Assembly (NCBI RefSeq): GCF_006125015.1 | Contig: NZ_SZZN01000001.1 | Span: forward strand, 558,001 to 622,000 | Direction: 5' to 3' | Length of the DNA stretch: 64,000 nt | Source: Roseovarius arcticus | Lineage (GTDB): Bacteria > Pseudomonadota > Alphaproteobacteria > Rhodobacterales > Rhodobacteraceae | In this document: one piece after another, positions 17,385-27,845 of the stretch | How the letters are laid out: each line of letters opens with the position of its first letter | How positions within the stretch are numbered: position 1 is the first letter of the stretch | Program-made: the position numbers and the translations under genes | Notes under the pieces: generated by a model | The model's database searches: none | The model's input: only the letters and a program-made list of their open reading frames with translations | Told to the model about the DNA's origin: nothing

Positions 17385-18664
17385 TGAATGGCCTCCGCCT
17401 TGGTCCCGGGAACAGCGGCGTTGTCAGTGGCGTTGTCATCGCGGTAGCTGGCGATCACCGGCACGCCTGCTATCACGTATTCTTGGCCGATCACGATGAC
17501 GTCTACGGCGTCCGGCAGGCCGGACACCCAGATGCCTTCGGCGGTATCGCGCATAAGGGTGACGGGCATGAAGTCAGCCACAGGTCCATCCACTACGCGC
17601 ACGCCCAGCGTGCCGCTATCGTCCAGCGTCAACGCCGATTGCGGCAGCAAATGCGCGGGGGTTCCGCCTGAGGCAACCAAAATCTCAGCGGTTTGCCCAT
17701 CGCGCACGGCCAAATCCGGATTAGGCACGGACATTTCGATCCGAAAGGTGCGCGTTTGAGGGTCGGCAGAGCGCGACATGAACGTCACTGCGCCTGTTAC
17801 TTCGGTGCCAGATACAAGCGTTGCGCGCGCCGGGGCGCCCATCTCTACGCGGTTAACATCGGTCTCGGGCACAAAACCGACCAGCTTGATCGGGTCCAGC
17901 TGGATGATCGTTGCGCAAAGTGCACCGGGTTGCATCAAGCTGCCCAGTTCGGCCGTGTCCGATTCCAGCAGGCCGGCAAATGGCGCGGTAATGTCGAGGC
18001 GTGCCAGCTCCTCGCGGGCGGCGGCGGCGGCGGCCTCGGCGGCCTCGATCCCGGTGCGCGCGGCGTCCAGCCCTGACTTGGCGGCTTGTACAGTTGCCTT
18101 TCCCGCACTCAGCGCAGCCCGTGTGCCCGCGACGCGCGTGTCCGAGGCATAGCCGCTCTCGCTGAGTTTAGAGGCGGCGGTATCGTTGATCTGGGCCTCT
18201 ACCAGACGCGCTTCGGCCTCTGCCAGCCGGGCCTCGCCTTCGGGGATGCGGGTCTCGGCCTCGGCCTTGCGGGCGCGGGCCTCGGCCAGCGCGGCCTGCC
18301 GTGTGCCGGCGTCCAACTGGCACATCAGCTGCCCGGTCTCGACAAAGGCGCCCTTGCGCAGCGGTTCGGACACGATCCGCCCCGATGTCTCGGCGCGCAC
18401 ATCGACTTGTCGCAGCGCCTCTGTTTGGCCGCGTAGCACCACGGCGCTGCCGATATCCTGTGCGCGGCTATGGATCGCGACGACGCGCACGGCTGCGCGC
18501 GCTGGAGCTTCCTCGGCGTTTGCCTCAGATTTTGTCACGACTTCGGTTGTAGGCGCGGGCGCATCTGCACCGGGTAAAACGCTAATCAGCCAAGCGCGTT
18601 CAAACACAAAGGCATAGATGGCCAGTGCAGCGACTATGGCTGCCAGTATCGAAAACAGTCGCAT
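17381..18664 (-). CDS. RND efflux periplasmic adaptor (membrane fusion protein)
   Basis: HlyD/AcrA-type adaptor, 427 residues. An upstream in-frame TTG at 18682 exists, but the ATG at 18664 is chosen because GAGGAA (reverse strand, 18671-18676) lies at proper distance. An N-terminal helix (MRLFSILAAIVAALAIYAFV) is followed by a barrel-sandwich region, a long Ala/Glu-rich coiled-coil hairpin (about residues 105-210), the second lipoyl half (LDITAPFAGLLESDTAELG) and beta-barrel. It ends in an ATGA overlap with the RND pump, so the two are co-translated. Confidence 0.9.
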   Translation of the reverse strand: MRLFSILAAIVAALAIYAFVFERAWLISVLPGADAPAPTTEVVTKSEANAEEAPARAAVRVVAIHSRAQDIGSAVVLRGQTEALRQVDVRAETSGRIVSEPLRKGAFVETGQLMCQLDAGTRQAALAEARARKAEAETRIPEGEARLAEAEARLVEAQINDTAASKLSESGYASDTRVAGTRAALSAGKATVQAAKSGLDAARTGIEAAEAAAAAAREELARLDITAPFAGLLESDTAELGSLMQPGALCATIIQLDPIKLVGFVPETDVNRVEMGAPARATLVSGTEVTGAVTFMSRSADPQTRTFRIEMSVPNPDLAVRDGQTAEILVASGGTPAHLLPQSALTLDDSGTLGVRVVDGPVADFMPVTLMRDTAEGIWVSGLPDAVDVIVIGQEYVIAGVPVIASYRDDNATDNAAVPGTKAEAIQ

Positions 18665-18895
18665 CCAAGCTTCCTCATGCAATCACGGCGCTCATAGCGC
18701 AAAAGATGCGCCGCGTCATGACCGTCTTTTAACTATCATAAGTTGAACTAGGCAGTTCAGATTAGTTTTCCACCAGCACCGCGGCGCCCATATCTCAGCA
18801 CTTGCCGGGTATCTGCGGCCCGGCGGCACTTGGCAGGCCCCGATTGAACCGCTAAGAGGGGAAAAACTACACCAAGGCAAGGCAGGCGCCCTCTC

Positions 18896-19633
18896 GTGAG
18901 CAATAATGACAGTTTCATCGAAGAGGTGACCGAAGAGGTCCGCCGCGACCGCCTCTTTGCCCTCCTGCGGCGCTATGGCTGGATTGCGATCCTTGCCGTT
19001 CTGATCCTGGTTGGCGGGGCGGCCTATAATGAATGGCGCAAAGCGCAAGCGCGCAGCGAGGCCGAGGCGCTGGGCGACGCGATCCTCACTGCTCTGCAGG
19101 TCGAGGACCGCGGGGCGCGCGCGGATGCGCTGGATGGCGTGACACCCGCAGGTCCGGCAAGTGACGCGATCCTGCAAATGCTGGCTGCCGCCGAGGCGCT
19201 GCAGGACGATCCTGCTGGCGCCGCCGCGCGCCTGATGGAGATCGCGCAGATGACCGACATCGCGCCGATCTATCGCCAGATCGCAACGCTGAAGGCTGCG
19301 ATGATCCCAGATAGCGGCATCGACGCGGTGGTACGTCGTGCGCGGCTGGATGATCTGGCGCTGGGCGGCGGTGTGATCCGCCTATTGGCCGAAGAACAGC
19401 TGGCATATTTGGATATAGAGGCTGGCAGCGAGGCTGCTGCCATTGAGCGGCTGAACGCCATCTCGGCAGATGCAGAGGCGACGGCAGGCTTGCGCCGGCG
19501 CGCCACACAAGTGATTGTGGCGCTGGGCGGCGAGCCTATGCTGCCGGGTGGTACCGCAGCCAGCGCGCCGGACGAGTCGACGGCAGACGGCGCTGATGCA
19601 GAGGCGCCTACAGACGCGACCGCCAGCGAATAG
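18896..19633 (+). CDS. YfgM-like tetratricopeptide membrane protein
   Basis: A 245-residue protein starting at GTG 18896. A charged N-terminus (SFIEEVTEEVRRDRLFALLRRYGW) leads into one transmembrane helix (about residues 28-47). The periplasmic part is helical, Ala/Glu-rich and TPR-like, with an acidic low-complexity tail (about 215-245). This is the alphaproteobacterial counterpart of YfgM/DUF2133, an ancillary SecYEG/chaperone-associated protein in E. coli. It precedes bamB and der, as in gamma-proteobacteria, which supports the assignment. Confidence 0.8.
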   Translation: MSNNDSFIEEVTEEVRRDRLFALLRRYGWIAILAVLILVGGAAYNEWRKAQARSEAEALGDAILTALQVEDRGARADALDGVTPAGPASDAILQMLAAAEALQDDPAGAAARLMEIAQMTDIAPIYRQIATLKAAMIPDSGIDAVVRRARLDDLALGGGVIRLLAEEQLAYLDIEAGSEAAAIERLNAISADAEATAGLRRRATQVIVALGGEPMLPGGTAASAPDESTADGADAEAPTDATASE

Positions 19634-19691
19634 CAGCGCGAGGCGCAACAGACAGGCAGCAAGACCAGCAGCAGGACGGGGAAGTTTGGAC

Positions 19692-21044
19692 ATGTACGCG
19701 GTGATACGGAACAAAAAGACCTTTGGATGGCTGGCCGCGCTGGCGCTGCTGGCCGCCTGCTCCGAGCCGGATGTGATCCTGCCCGGCAAGCGTGAGGGCC
19801 TGCGCGAAGTGCTAAGCTCCGATCAGGCCGAGGCCGCTGTGAGCGAAGTGGTCGGCGCATCCGGCCCTAACGTGGCAGAGGCGCTGCGGCTGCCCGCCGC
19901 ACGCGTCAACGCCGAATGGACCCAGCGCATCGGATCGCCCGCCACGCGCGCGCAACATCCCAGCCTGTCATCCGCGCCCAGCCTGATCTGGTCAGCATCT
20001 ATCGGTGCGGGCGACGCCGCGCGTCGCCGTATTACCGCCGATCCGGTGGTCGCGGGCGGGCGCATTTTTGCCATGGACGCCAACGCGCAGGTCAGCGCGC
20101 ATGCGCCGAACGGCGCGGCGCTCTGGTCCGTTAGCCTTGTGCCATCCACCGATTCGGTCGGCGAAGGCAGTGGCGGCGGGCTGGCTTACGGGGATGGCAA
20201 ACTCTTTGCCTCGACCGGGTTTGGCCGCATTACCGCGCTTAATCCTGCAACGGGCGGCACGATTTGGGAGCAGGAGCTGCTAGAGACCGGCACCGCCAGC
20301 CCAACCGTGATGGGCAATCTGGTCTATCTGGTTGCGGGTGACGAGACGGCATGGGCGCTTGATACCGATACCGGCCGCATCGAATGGCAACTGGCCGCAG
20401 CGCCCGACATTAACAATGTACTTGGCGGTCCTGCGCCTGCGATATCAGATAAATACGCCGTCTTTGCGTTTGGCTCGGGCGAGGTGCAGGGCGCGTTCCG
20501 CAAGGGCGGTCTTCGCCTTTGGGATGCCTCCATCGCAGGAACCCGCGACGGTATGGCCCAAAGCCGTGTGTCCGATATCACCGGCGATCCGGTCATCCGC
20601 GGCGACCGCGTCTATGTGGCCAACCAATCGGGCCGTATGTCGGCCCTGCGACTGGCCAATGGCGAACGCATCTGGACGGCGAACGAGGGTGCGATGAGCC
20701 CGGTCTGGGCCACAGATGAGGCTGTATTCCTTGTCTCCGACAAAAATGAGCTGGTGCGCCTACGCAGCACGGACGGTAGCCGCGTCTGGGGCACCAAGCT
20801 GCCGTTCTTTGTCAAATCCAAGCCAAAGCGGCAGGCCGAGGTTTATGCCCATTACGGGCCGATCATGGCTGGGGGCAGTCTAATCGTCGCATCTAATGAT
20901 GGGTTCCTGCGTCTGTTTGATCCGGTGTCAGGCGCTCTTGTCGGCAGGGTCGCGGTGCCCGGCGGCGCGACCACCAATCCGGTCGTCGCGGGCGGTGTTC
21001 TCTATGTTGTCGGCGCGTCTGGACAACTGCACGCTTTCCGCTGA
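19692..21044 (+). CDS. bamB: Outer membrane assembly lipoprotein BamB
   Basis: Beta-propeller lipoprotein of the BAM complex that inserts outer-membrane proteins, 450 residues. The frame is open to 19515, but the ATG at 19692 gives a lipoprotein signal with lipobox LLAAC (Cys23) and is preceded by a purine-rich GGACGGGGAAG. Repeated PQQ-like blades are visible (for example GRIFAMDANAQVSAHAPNGAALW, split over blades, and GRITALNPATGGTIWEQEL). Between the yfgM-like gene and der, the usual order. Confidence 0.88.
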   Translation: MYAVIRNKKTFGWLAALALLAACSEPDVILPGKREGLREVLSSDQAEAAVSEVVGASGPNVAEALRLPAARVNAEWTQRIGSPATRAQHPSLSSAPSLIWSASIGAGDAARRRITADPVVAGGRIFAMDANAQVSAHAPNGAALWSVSLVPSTDSVGEGSGGGLAYGDGKLFASTGFGRITALNPATGGTIWEQELLETGTASPTVMGNLVYLVAGDETAWALDTDTGRIEWQLAAAPDINNVLGGPAPAISDKYAVFAFGSGEVQGAFRKGGLRLWDASIAGTRDGMAQSRVSDITGDPVIRGDRVYVANQSGRMSALRLANGERIWTANEGAMSPVWATDEAVFLVSDKNELVRLRSTDGSRVWGTKLPFFVKSKPKRQAEVYAHYGPIMAGGSLIVASNDGFLRLFDPVSGALVGRVAVPGGATTNPVVAGGVLYVVGASGQLHAFR

Positions 21045-21061
21045 TCGCGTATTGCTTTAAG

Positions 21062-21085
21062 GAGACGGCTTGATCCGTCTCGGAG
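21062..21085 (+). promoter_or_regulatory. Hairpin directly before the der ribosome site
   Basis: A perfect 7-bp stem GAGACGG / CCGTCTC (21062-21068 and 21075-21081) with a 6-nt loop abuts the der Shine-Dalgarno GGAG (21082-21085). No T-run follows, so it is not a normal terminator. It may affect mRNA processing or der translation. Confidence 0.4.
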
Positions 21086-21092
21086 CACCACA

Positions 21093-22544
21093 ATGACTTT
21101 CAGCCTCGCTATCGTGGGGCGCCCAAATGTGGGCAAATCCACGCTTTTCAATCGTCTTGTCGGCAAGCGCCTTGCGCTGGTCGATGACCAGCCCGGTGTC
21201 ACGCGCGATCTGCGCGAAGGCGCGGCGCGTCTGGGCGATCTGCGGTTTACCGTGATCGACACCGCCGGGCTAGAGGAGGTGACGGACGACTCGCTGCAAG
21301 GCCGGATGCGCAGGCTGACCGAACGTGCGGTGGATATGGCCGATGTGTGCCTCTTTATGATCGACGCGCGCACCGGGGTCACACCGACCGATGAGGTGTT
21401 TGCCGATATTCTGCGCAAGCGGGCCAAGCATGTGATCCTTGCCGCGAACAAGGCAGAGGGCGCTGCCGCCGATGGCGGTGTGATCGAAGCCTACGGTCTG
21501 GGATTGGGCGAGCCTATCCGCCTGTCCGCCGAGCATGGCGAGGGCCTGAACGATCTCTATTCTATCCTGATGCCGCTGTCAGACGGGTTTGAGGAGCGCG
21601 CAAAGAGCGACGCGCCTGACGTGGACGTGCCCGTCGATGACGACGATCCGGACGCGCCGCGTATTCCAACCGCGAAAAAGCCGCTACAGGTGGCTGTCGT
21701 GGGCCGGCCTAACGCTGGGAAGTCGACCCTCATCAATAAAATCCTCGGCGAGGATCGCCTGCTGACCGGCCCTGAGCCGGGGATCACCCGCGATGCCATA
21801 TCCCTTCAGATCGAGTGGGACGGCCTTCACACGCGCATTTTTGACACGGCGGGCATGCGCAAAAAGGCCCGCATACAGGAAAAGCTGGAAAAGCTAAGCG
21901 TCAGTGATGGCCTGCGCGCTGTGAAATTTGCCGAGGTCGTTATCGTCCTCCTGGACGCCGCAATCCCATTCGAGCAGCAGGATCTGCGCATTGCCGACTT
22001 GGCCGAGCGTGAGGGGCGCGCGGTCGTCCTGGCGATCAATAAATGGGACGTTGAGCCGGAGAAGCAGCAAAAGCTGCGCGATCTGCGCGAGAGCTTTGAG
22101 CGGCTATTGCCGCAGTTGCGCGGCGCGCCGATGGTCACCGTTTCGGCCAAAACGGGCAAGGGCATTGATCGGCTGCGCGAGGCTGTCGAAAAGGCATATG
22201 ACGTCTGGAACCGCCGCATCACGACCGCACAGCTGAACCGCTGGCTGACCGGGATGCTAGAGCAGCACCCACCCCCCGCACCGGGCGGCAAGCGGATCAA
22301 GATGCGCTACATGACGCAGGCCAAGACGCGCCCGCCCGGCTTTGTCATGATGTGTAGCCACCCTGACAAGCTGCCCGAGAGCTATTCGCGCTATCTGGTC
22401 AATGGGTTGCGCGTCGATTTTGACATGCCGGGCACGCCCATACGCCTCTACATGCGCAGCCAGAGCGATAAGAACCCCTACAAGGGCAAGAAGAAGGCTG
22501 GGCCGTCGAGCCTGCGCAAACACCTGGGCAAGACGTCGAAATAG
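21093..22544 (+). CDS. der: Ribosome-assembly GTPase Der (EngA)
   Basis: Tandem-GTPase required for 50S subunit maturation, 483 residues. The first G domain starts with [16 protein letters not shown] (residues 8-23), and the second with [16 protein letters not shown] from residue 204. G3 motifs DTAGLEE and DTAGMRKK and G4 motifs NKAE and NKWD are present. The C-terminal KH-like domain ends in a basic [12 protein letters not shown] tail. The acidic linker between the G domains is of typical length. GGAG lies before the ATG. Confidence 0.96.
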   Translation: MTFSLAIVGRPNVGKSTLFNRLVGKRLALVDDQPGVTRDLREGAARLGDLRFTVIDTAGLEEVTDDSLQGRMRRLTERAVDMADVCLFMIDARTGVTPTDEVFADILRKRAKHVILAANKAEGAAADGGVIEAYGLGLGEPIRLSAEHGEGLNDLYSILMPLSDGFEERAKSDAPDVDVPVDDDDPDAPRIPTAKKPLQVAVVGRPNAGKSTLINKILGEDRLLTGPEPGITRDAISLQIEWDGLHTRIFDTAGMRKKARIQEKLEKLSVSDGLRAVKFAEVVIVLLDAAIPFEQQDLRIADLAEREGRAVVLAINKWDVEPEKQQKLRDLRESFERLLPQLRGAPMVTVSAKTGKGIDRLREAVEKAYDVWNRRITTAQLNRWLTGMLEQHPPPAPGGKRIKMRYMTQAKTRPPGFVMMCSHPDKLPESYSRYLVNGLRVDFDMPGTPIRLYMRSQSDKNPYKGKKKAGPSSLRKHLGKTSK

Positions 22545-22559
22545 GGCGCTATTTGCAGG

Positions 22560-23270
22560 TCAGGCGCGGCGCGCGTTCATTGCGGCCAGTACCGCGAGGC
22601 CCGCCGCGCCGACGCCTGCAAGGATCAGCACTGCCAGCGCGCCGCCTTGCCAGTTTTGCACGCAAATGCCGATCAGCGCCCATATGACGGCGCCTAAAAA
22701 TCCCATTGCGTCAGGCCGTTGCCTCACGATCAGTACGGCTAGACCCAGTGCGATCAGAAGAGCGAGTAGAGCGGCGATAACTTGGTTCATTCCGGCAAAT
22801 CCCGCGGCCATCAGCCCCAATGAGACGCAGGACGCGGCCGTCAGCCACCCGGCATAAAGCGCGACAGGCACGCGCCCCAGCCACGCATCCGCACCGCCGC
22901 CAGCCGGCGCGCGCAGCACGGCCCATACGGCAAAGGCCCACATGATCCAGATGAGGATAGTTGCCCATACGGCGCTGGCCTGCGCGACAGGTAACCACGT
23001 GATCCCTACCGCTAGTGATATGAACAGCGGCACGCGCATCGCGGCCCAGTCAACGTCGTCCCGGCGACGCCACAGCCCGTAGGCTGCCCCGACGATCAGC
23101 CAGACATAGATCAAGCCCCAGATCGCAAAGGCATATCCGGCCGGTTGCACTGGCGGATTGATCTGCGGAATGGGAAACTGGTTAGCGTCAAACCCGCCAA
23201 AGCCGGGGGCCAAAAGCGGCGACAAGGCAAAGCCGACAGCCGCGAGGAGGAGGAGAATAGGCATGGGCAT
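22560..23270 (-). CDS. TspO-like tryptophan-rich membrane protein
   Basis: A 236-residue integral membrane protein with about seven hydrophobic helices. The segment PINPPVQPAGYAFAIWGLIYVWL resembles the P..P..wtFg.vW..lY signature of TspO/MBR proteins but is followed by a longer chain than the five-helix, ~160-residue TspO. It is probably a TspO-related "tryptophan-rich sensory protein"; ligand and role cannot be read. The preceding ATG at 23270 has no strong ribosome site, and an in-frame ATG at 23264 is an alternative. Confidence 0.6.
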   Translation of the reverse strand: MPMPILLLLAAVGFALSPLLAPGFGGFDANQFPIPQINPPVQPAGYAFAIWGLIYVWLIVGAAYGLWRRRDDVDWAAMRVPLFISLAVGITWLPVAQASAVWATILIWIMWAFAVWAVLRAPAGGGADAWLGRVPVALYAGWLTAASCVSLGLMAAGFAGMNQVIAALLALLIALGLAVLIVRQRPDAMGFLGAVIWALIGICVQNWQGGALAVLILAGVGAAGLAVLAAMNARRA

Positions 23271-23339
23271 GACCGATCTTTTGTTGGACGCTAGCGAGTT
23301 GAAGCGCGCGGCGCGCGCTTCGGTTCCCGCTCATTCCTA

Positions 23340-24632
23340 TCAGACTAGCTGGCCCTGCGCATCCAGCACCGATTTGCCGCCCAGATAAGTGTGCAGCGCC
23401 TCGGGCAGGCGCACAGCGCCGTCGGCCTGCTGGCCGTTCTCAAGGACAGCTATCAGGCAGCGTCCGACAGCCAGCCCCGACCCGTTAAGAGTGTGAACAA
23501 ATTGCGGCTTGCCGCCATCCGCAGGCTTGAACCGCGCGTTCATCCGCCGCGCCTGAAAATCACCGCAAACCGATACAGAGCTGATCTCGCGATAGGTATC
23601 CTGACCCGGCAGCCACACTTCGATATCGTGGGTGCGCCGTGCGCCAAATCCCATATCGCCAGTGCAAAGCGCGATCGTGCGGTAAGGCAGGCCCAAACGC
23701 TCAAGGATACCCTCGGCGCATGTGGTCATGCGGTCCAACTCGTCCCGGCTGTGATCGGGATGGGTAATGCTGACCATCTCGACCTTTTCGAACTGGTGCT
23801 GGCGCAGCATGCCGGATGTGTCGCGCCCAGCCGACCCCGCCTCAGAGCGGAAGCATTGCGTGTGCGCCACATGGCGGTGTGGCAGGGTGGCCCCATCGAC
23901 CACTTCGCCGTTCACGAGGTTGGTCAGCGAAACCTCGGCGGTTGGGACCAGCCACCACCCATCGGTGGTTTTATAGCTGTCCTCGCCAAATTTGGGCAGC
24001 TGGCCGGTGCCGTACATCATCTCTTCGCGTACCAGTACGGGGGTCCAAGTCTCGCTCAGGCCATTGTCGTCAACGTGCGTGTCCAGCATGAATTGCGCCA
24101 GCGCGCGGTGAATGCGCGCAACAGCGCCCGATAGCACCACAAAGCGCGCGCCGCTCAGCTTGGCGCCCATCTCAAAATCCATGCCGGGGGTGACACTGGC
24201 AAGCTCGTAATGCTCGCGCGGGGCGAAATCATAGGTGGCGGGCGTGCCCCAGCGACGCATTTCGACGTTATCCGCCTCGTCCTTGCCATCCGGCACGTCA
24301 TCCATCGGCAGGTTGGGCAGGCCCATCAGCATTTCCGTCAGTTGCGCGTCCAGCGCTTTGGCCTCGGTGTGCATCGCTGCGATTTCGGCTTTCTTCTCGC
24401 CGACCAGCGCGCGCAGGCGCTCGAATTCTGGCTCGTCGCCTGCGGCCTTGGCGGCGCCCACATCCTTGGAGGCTTTGTTCTGCTCGGCCTGCGCCGTCTC
24501 GGCTGCGGCAATGCGGGCGCGGCGCGCCTCGTCCAGCGACAATATCGCAGCGGAGGCGGCATCATTGCCGCGCCGCATAAGGGCGGCGTCAAAGGCTGCG
24601 GGGTTTTCGCGGATCGCACGGATGTCATGCAT
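23340..24632 (-). CDS. serS: Seryl-tRNA synthetase
   Basis: Class II synthetase that charges tRNA-Ser, 430 residues. The N-terminal antiparallel coiled coil (about residues 30-100) is rich in Ala/Glu/Lys. Motif 2 is [20 protein letters not shown] with the following FEKVEM, and motif 3 ends [24 protein letters not shown], the serine-binding loop, is present. Cytoplasmic, essential. Minus-strand gene upstream of the MFS gene, with 112 nt between. Confidence 0.96.
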   Translation of the reverse strand: MHDIRAIRENPAAFDAALMRRGNDAASAAILSLDEARRARIAAAETAQAEQNKASKDVGAAKAAGDEPEFERLRALVGEKKAEIAAMHTEAKALDAQLTEMLMGLPNLPMDDVPDGKDEADNVEMRRWGTPATYDFAPREHYELASVTPGMDFEMGAKLSGARFVVLSGAVARIHRALAQFMLDTHVDDNGLSETWTPVLVREEMMYGTGQLPKFGEDSYKTTDGWWLVPTAEVSLTNLVNGEVVDGATLPHRHVAHTQCFRSEAGSAGRDTSGMLRQHQFEKVEMVSITHPDHSRDELDRMTTCAEGILERLGLPYRTIALCTGDMGFGARRTHDIEVWLPGQDTYREISSVSVCGDFQARRMNARFKPADGGKPQFVHTLNGSGLAVGRCLIAVLENGQQADGAVRLPEALHTYLGGKSVLDAQGQLV

Positions 24633-24744
24633 GGCTATTGGTCCTCAGAGAGCAGGCGAACTGGGCGCAGGTGAATCGGGTCTTGGGACGGGTTATGCAC
24701 CAGAAATCCTGCAGGGTGTAGAGTGTGCCGACCTTCCGCCGGTC

Positions 24745-25953
24745 TTAGAATTGCGCAGGTGCGCGGTTCGCCCACCATGTCAGCGCCAGCGCGCCAACGC
24801 CAACGGTGCCAAAACCGATAACCATGGGCAGCACCGTGCCGTCGAAATGGTGGCCGATGTAGTATGATATCGGCAGGGCAACGAAATTGGATACCGAGCC
24901 GATCAGCGCAGCCCCGAGACCCGCCATATGGCCCAATGGCTCCATCGCAATGGCATTCAGATTGCCGAACAGGATGCCAATGCAAAAGAACGAGCCGATC
25001 AGATATGCAAGGAACAACGCGACATGAGGCGTGCCGCCCGCAGCGAACGCCGGAATGGCAAAGAGCGCGGCCAGAGCGATCAGTCCTATCAGCGCCATGC
25101 GCGTCAGCAGGCGCATCCCTAGCCGCATAACCAGCAGCGAATTGACCACCGCCGCGCCGCCAATCGACAGCGCCGCCGCGCCGAAATAAATCGGGAACAG
25201 CGCGCCCGCGTCATAGACCACCTCGTAGATCTGCTGCGCCGTGCTGAGATACGCCAGAAACGCGCCAAAGATCAGGCCCAATGCCAGAGTATTTCCCATG
25301 GCCGAGCGGTTGCGCACGATCTCCTTCAGCCCGCGCCAGATGGCAACAGCCGAGAAGGGGCGGCGCTGCGATTTTGGCAAAGTCTCGGGCTGGCGCAGGG
25401 CAAACCAAAGCGCCGCCGCGATGGCCAGCACGATCAGCACGGCAAACGTCGCGCGCCAGCCGGACAGATAGATTACGACCTGCCCCAGCGCGGGCGCGAT
25501 GGTCGGCACCAGAACGAACACCGCCATAACAAAGGACATGATACGCGCCATTTCGCGCCCCTCATACCCATCGCGCACCAGTGCCAGCGTTACGATGCGC
25601 GGGCTTGCGGCGCCCAGTCCCTGCAGGACGCGGCCGACGATCATCGCCTCCCAACTGGTTGCGAACAGCGACAAAAGGCAGCCGATCACAAAAACCATAT
25701 AGCCCAGATAAATAATCGGCTTGCGGCCAAAGCTATCCGAGAGCGGCCCGGCAATCGCTTGGCCCAGTGCAAACCCTAAAAAGAGCGAGCTGACGATCAG
25801 CTGCACATCGTTGACGTCGTCCACGCCCAGTTCGCTTCCGATGGTTCCCAGCGCGGGCAGCATCATATCGGTCGCCAGCGCGACGATCGAAATCATCATC
25901 GCCAGCATTATGACAAATTCGGACAGGGCTAGGGTGCGGGTCGGCGTGCGCAT
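24745..25953 (-). CDS. Bcr/CflA-type MFS multidrug efflux pump
   Basis: Twelve-helix major facilitator, 402 residues from the ATG at 25953; the frame is open to 26091, but the added residues have no membrane character and a GAAAGG-like site precedes 25953. Typical of the drug:H+ antiporter-1 subgroup: DMMLPALGTIGSELG in TM1, GPLSDSFGRKPIIYLGY in loop 2-3, and GRVLQGLGAASPRIVTLALVRD around TM4-5. The substrate is unknown. Confidence 0.87.
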   Translation of the reverse strand: MRTPTRTLALSEFVIMLAMMISIVALATDMMLPALGTIGSELGVDDVNDVQLIVSSLFLGFALGQAIAGPLSDSFGRKPIIYLGYMVFVIGCLLSLFATSWEAMIVGRVLQGLGAASPRIVTLALVRDGYEGREMARIMSFVMAVFVLVPTIAPALGQVVIYLSGWRATFAVLIVLAIAAALWFALRQPETLPKSQRRPFSAVAIWRGLKEIVRNRSAMGNTLALGLIFGAFLAYLSTAQQIYEVVYDAGALFPIYFGAAALSIGGAAVVNSLLVMRLGMRLLTRMALIGLIALAALFAIPAFAAGGTPHVALFLAYLIGSFFCIGILFGNLNAIAMEPLGHMAGLGAALIGSVSNFVALPISYYIGHHFDGTVLPMVIGFGTVGVGALALTWWANRAPAQF

Positions 25954-26056
25954 TTTGCGGCCTTTCGGGGTGTGATTTAACGCGGCCGCGTGCAGGTGGA
26001 CCGTTCCAAGTGGCAAGCAAGCCTGCCACGCGGGCCGCTTTACGCCCCGTACCGCC

Positions 26057-27751
26057 CTAGGTCCAGCGTAATTCGGCTGGCCGTATCTCAAACGCGATGT
26101 GATGCGCCCCGCCGGCCAGATCGGCGCGCGTATTGTTCGTAAGGGTGCGCCAATAGGGTTGCACCGTCACCGCGTCATTCCTTACCAGCGCCTCCAGCTG
26201 GGCCATGATTGCGCGGCGGGCCTCTATGTCCAGCGTCGCTAATGCATCGCTTAGCAGGGCGTCGAACTCGGGGTTTGACCAGCCAAATTCGTTCCACGCC
26301 TCGCCAGATCGGTAGGCCAGCGCGTAGGTCTGCACTGCCAGCGGGCGATGGCCCCAGTCGGTCGTGCTAAAGGGGAATTCGCTCCATCCTGCCCAATAGA
26401 CCGTGCCAGGTAGAATAGTGCGGCGCACCTTGAGACCCGCATCCTGCAACAGCGCCGCAGCGGTATCAGCAGTGTTGCGCCGCCAAGCGTCGTCGATAGA
26501 AACAAGATCGTGCTCATAATCCTCCATCCCGGCCTCGGTCATCAGTGCCAGTGCGGCGGCAGGATCGAATTCGGGCGGGGGCATCGGGGCATACGCCGGA
26601 TGGAGCGGCGAGACGTGATGGTTTTCCGCCACCTCGCCCCGGCCAGCATGGCCCAGCTCCAGCAGGACTTCGTTGCTCATCGCGAGTGCCAGCGCGCGGC
26701 GCACGCGCACGTCGGCATAGGGCCGGACGCCGTCGACCTCGGCTAGCTGATTGGGGCGGATCACGATGGTAGCTGCCGTGCGAATATCATGCGTGCGCCA
26801 GTTGTTGATGCTGGCGAAGGCGTCCACATAGGCGCCCTCGATCGAGTGGGTCATATCGATCAGCCCTGCCTCTGCAGCGGCGTAGGCGGCCAGCGGATCG
26901 GTGCCGGTATCAATGAATTCGATCCGCTCCATCCACGCGCCGTTACCGGCGTTCCACCAGTTGTGCGCCTCATTACGGACCAAGACGCCGCGCTGCCCCG
27001 GCACCAGCAGCTCGGGCAGGTAGGGGCCGGTGCCGACGGGGTTTTCCAACATGGTTTCCTCGTCGAAACTCTCCGGCACGATGGCAGCAGGATAGTCGGC
27101 CATGCCCGCGATCAGCGAAATGTCGGGGCGCGGCAATTGCAGCTCGACCGTGTACGCATCGGGCTGGGTAATCGCGCCCTCAATCGCGCGGCCCGTGTCC
27201 GGGTCGATCAGCACGTCAAAGCGGCCGGCCATCGAGTTGCCCGGCACGCCCCGCTCGCACCAACCGGCGATGTTGCGCGCCACATCGGCGGCGGTAAAGG
27301 GGGCGCCGTCGTTCCACGTCACGCCGCGGCGCACGTTCAGGGTATAGTGCGAGGCGTCGTCCGAGATTTGCCAATCCTCCAGCAACTGGGGTCGGAAAGT
27401 GCCGTCGTTTTCATAGCTGAGGAGGTTTTCCAGCCAACCGCGCGTGAAGTTTGCCGCCTGAAACCAGTCCAACTTGCGCGGGTCGGCGACTGCACGCACC
27501 AGCATCTGGATGCGCACGTCAGTGCGGGGCGCGTCATCGGCAGGCACCTCCTGCGCAGCAGCGGGCGCAGGTAGGCCCAAAAGGGTGTAGGCGGTGGCGG
27601 TACTGGCCCCGAATGCACTGGCGAGCGCAAGAAACTCGCGCCGATCAGAGCGATCTGGCCCATCGGCCGATTGGCGAAGCCGCGCCGCCTGCTCGCACAG
27701 CCAGCGGGGCAGGGCGCGTCCTGATCTGGCGGTGGGTCTGGTGCGGCTCAT
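26057..27751 (-). CDS. ABC transporter solute-binding protein, family 5, Tat-exported
   Basis: Periplasmic peptide/nickel-type solute-binding protein, 564 residues. A twin-arginine signal lies unusually far in: residues 1-37 are a basic leader, then DRREFLALASAFGAS and a cleavage-like PAAAQ near residue 67. Family hallmarks include LLEDWQISDDASHYTLNVRRGVTWNDG (split by the sandwich fold), MEDYEHDLVSI and the late VQPYWRTLTNN. No permease or ATPase genes adjoin, so it is an orphan in this window. The ligand is unknown. Confidence 0.85.
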   Translation of the reverse strand: MSRTRPTARSGRALPRWLCEQAARLRQSADGPDRSDRREFLALASAFGASTATAYTLLGLPAPAAAQEVPADDAPRTDVRIQMLVRAVADPRKLDWFQAANFTRGWLENLLSYENDGTFRPQLLEDWQISDDASHYTLNVRRGVTWNDGAPFTAADVARNIAGWCERGVPGNSMAGRFDVLIDPDTGRAIEGAITQPDAYTVELQLPRPDISLIAGMADYPAAIVPESFDEETMLENPVGTGPYLPELLVPGQRGVLVRNEAHNWWNAGNGAWMERIEFIDTGTDPLAAYAAAEAGLIDMTHSIEGAYVDAFASINNWRTHDIRTAATIVIRPNQLAEVDGVRPYADVRVRRALALAMSNEVLLELGHAGRGEVAENHHVSPLHPAYAPMPPPEFDPAAALALMTEAGMEDYEHDLVSIDDAWRRNTADTAAALLQDAGLKVRRTILPGTVYWAGWSEFPFSTTDWGHRPLAVQTYALAYRSGEAWNEFGWSNPEFDALLSDALATLDIEARRAIMAQLEALVRNDAVTVQPYWRTLTNNTRADLAGGAHHIAFEIRPAELRWT

Positions 27752-27845
27752 CTAGGGCGTCTCCGGCGGGGCAGCACCGGGATTCGGCACGGCCCGCTCC
27801 TCCATTAGTCCTGCAATGTGCGGCGAAACGCAATCGGCGCGCCGG

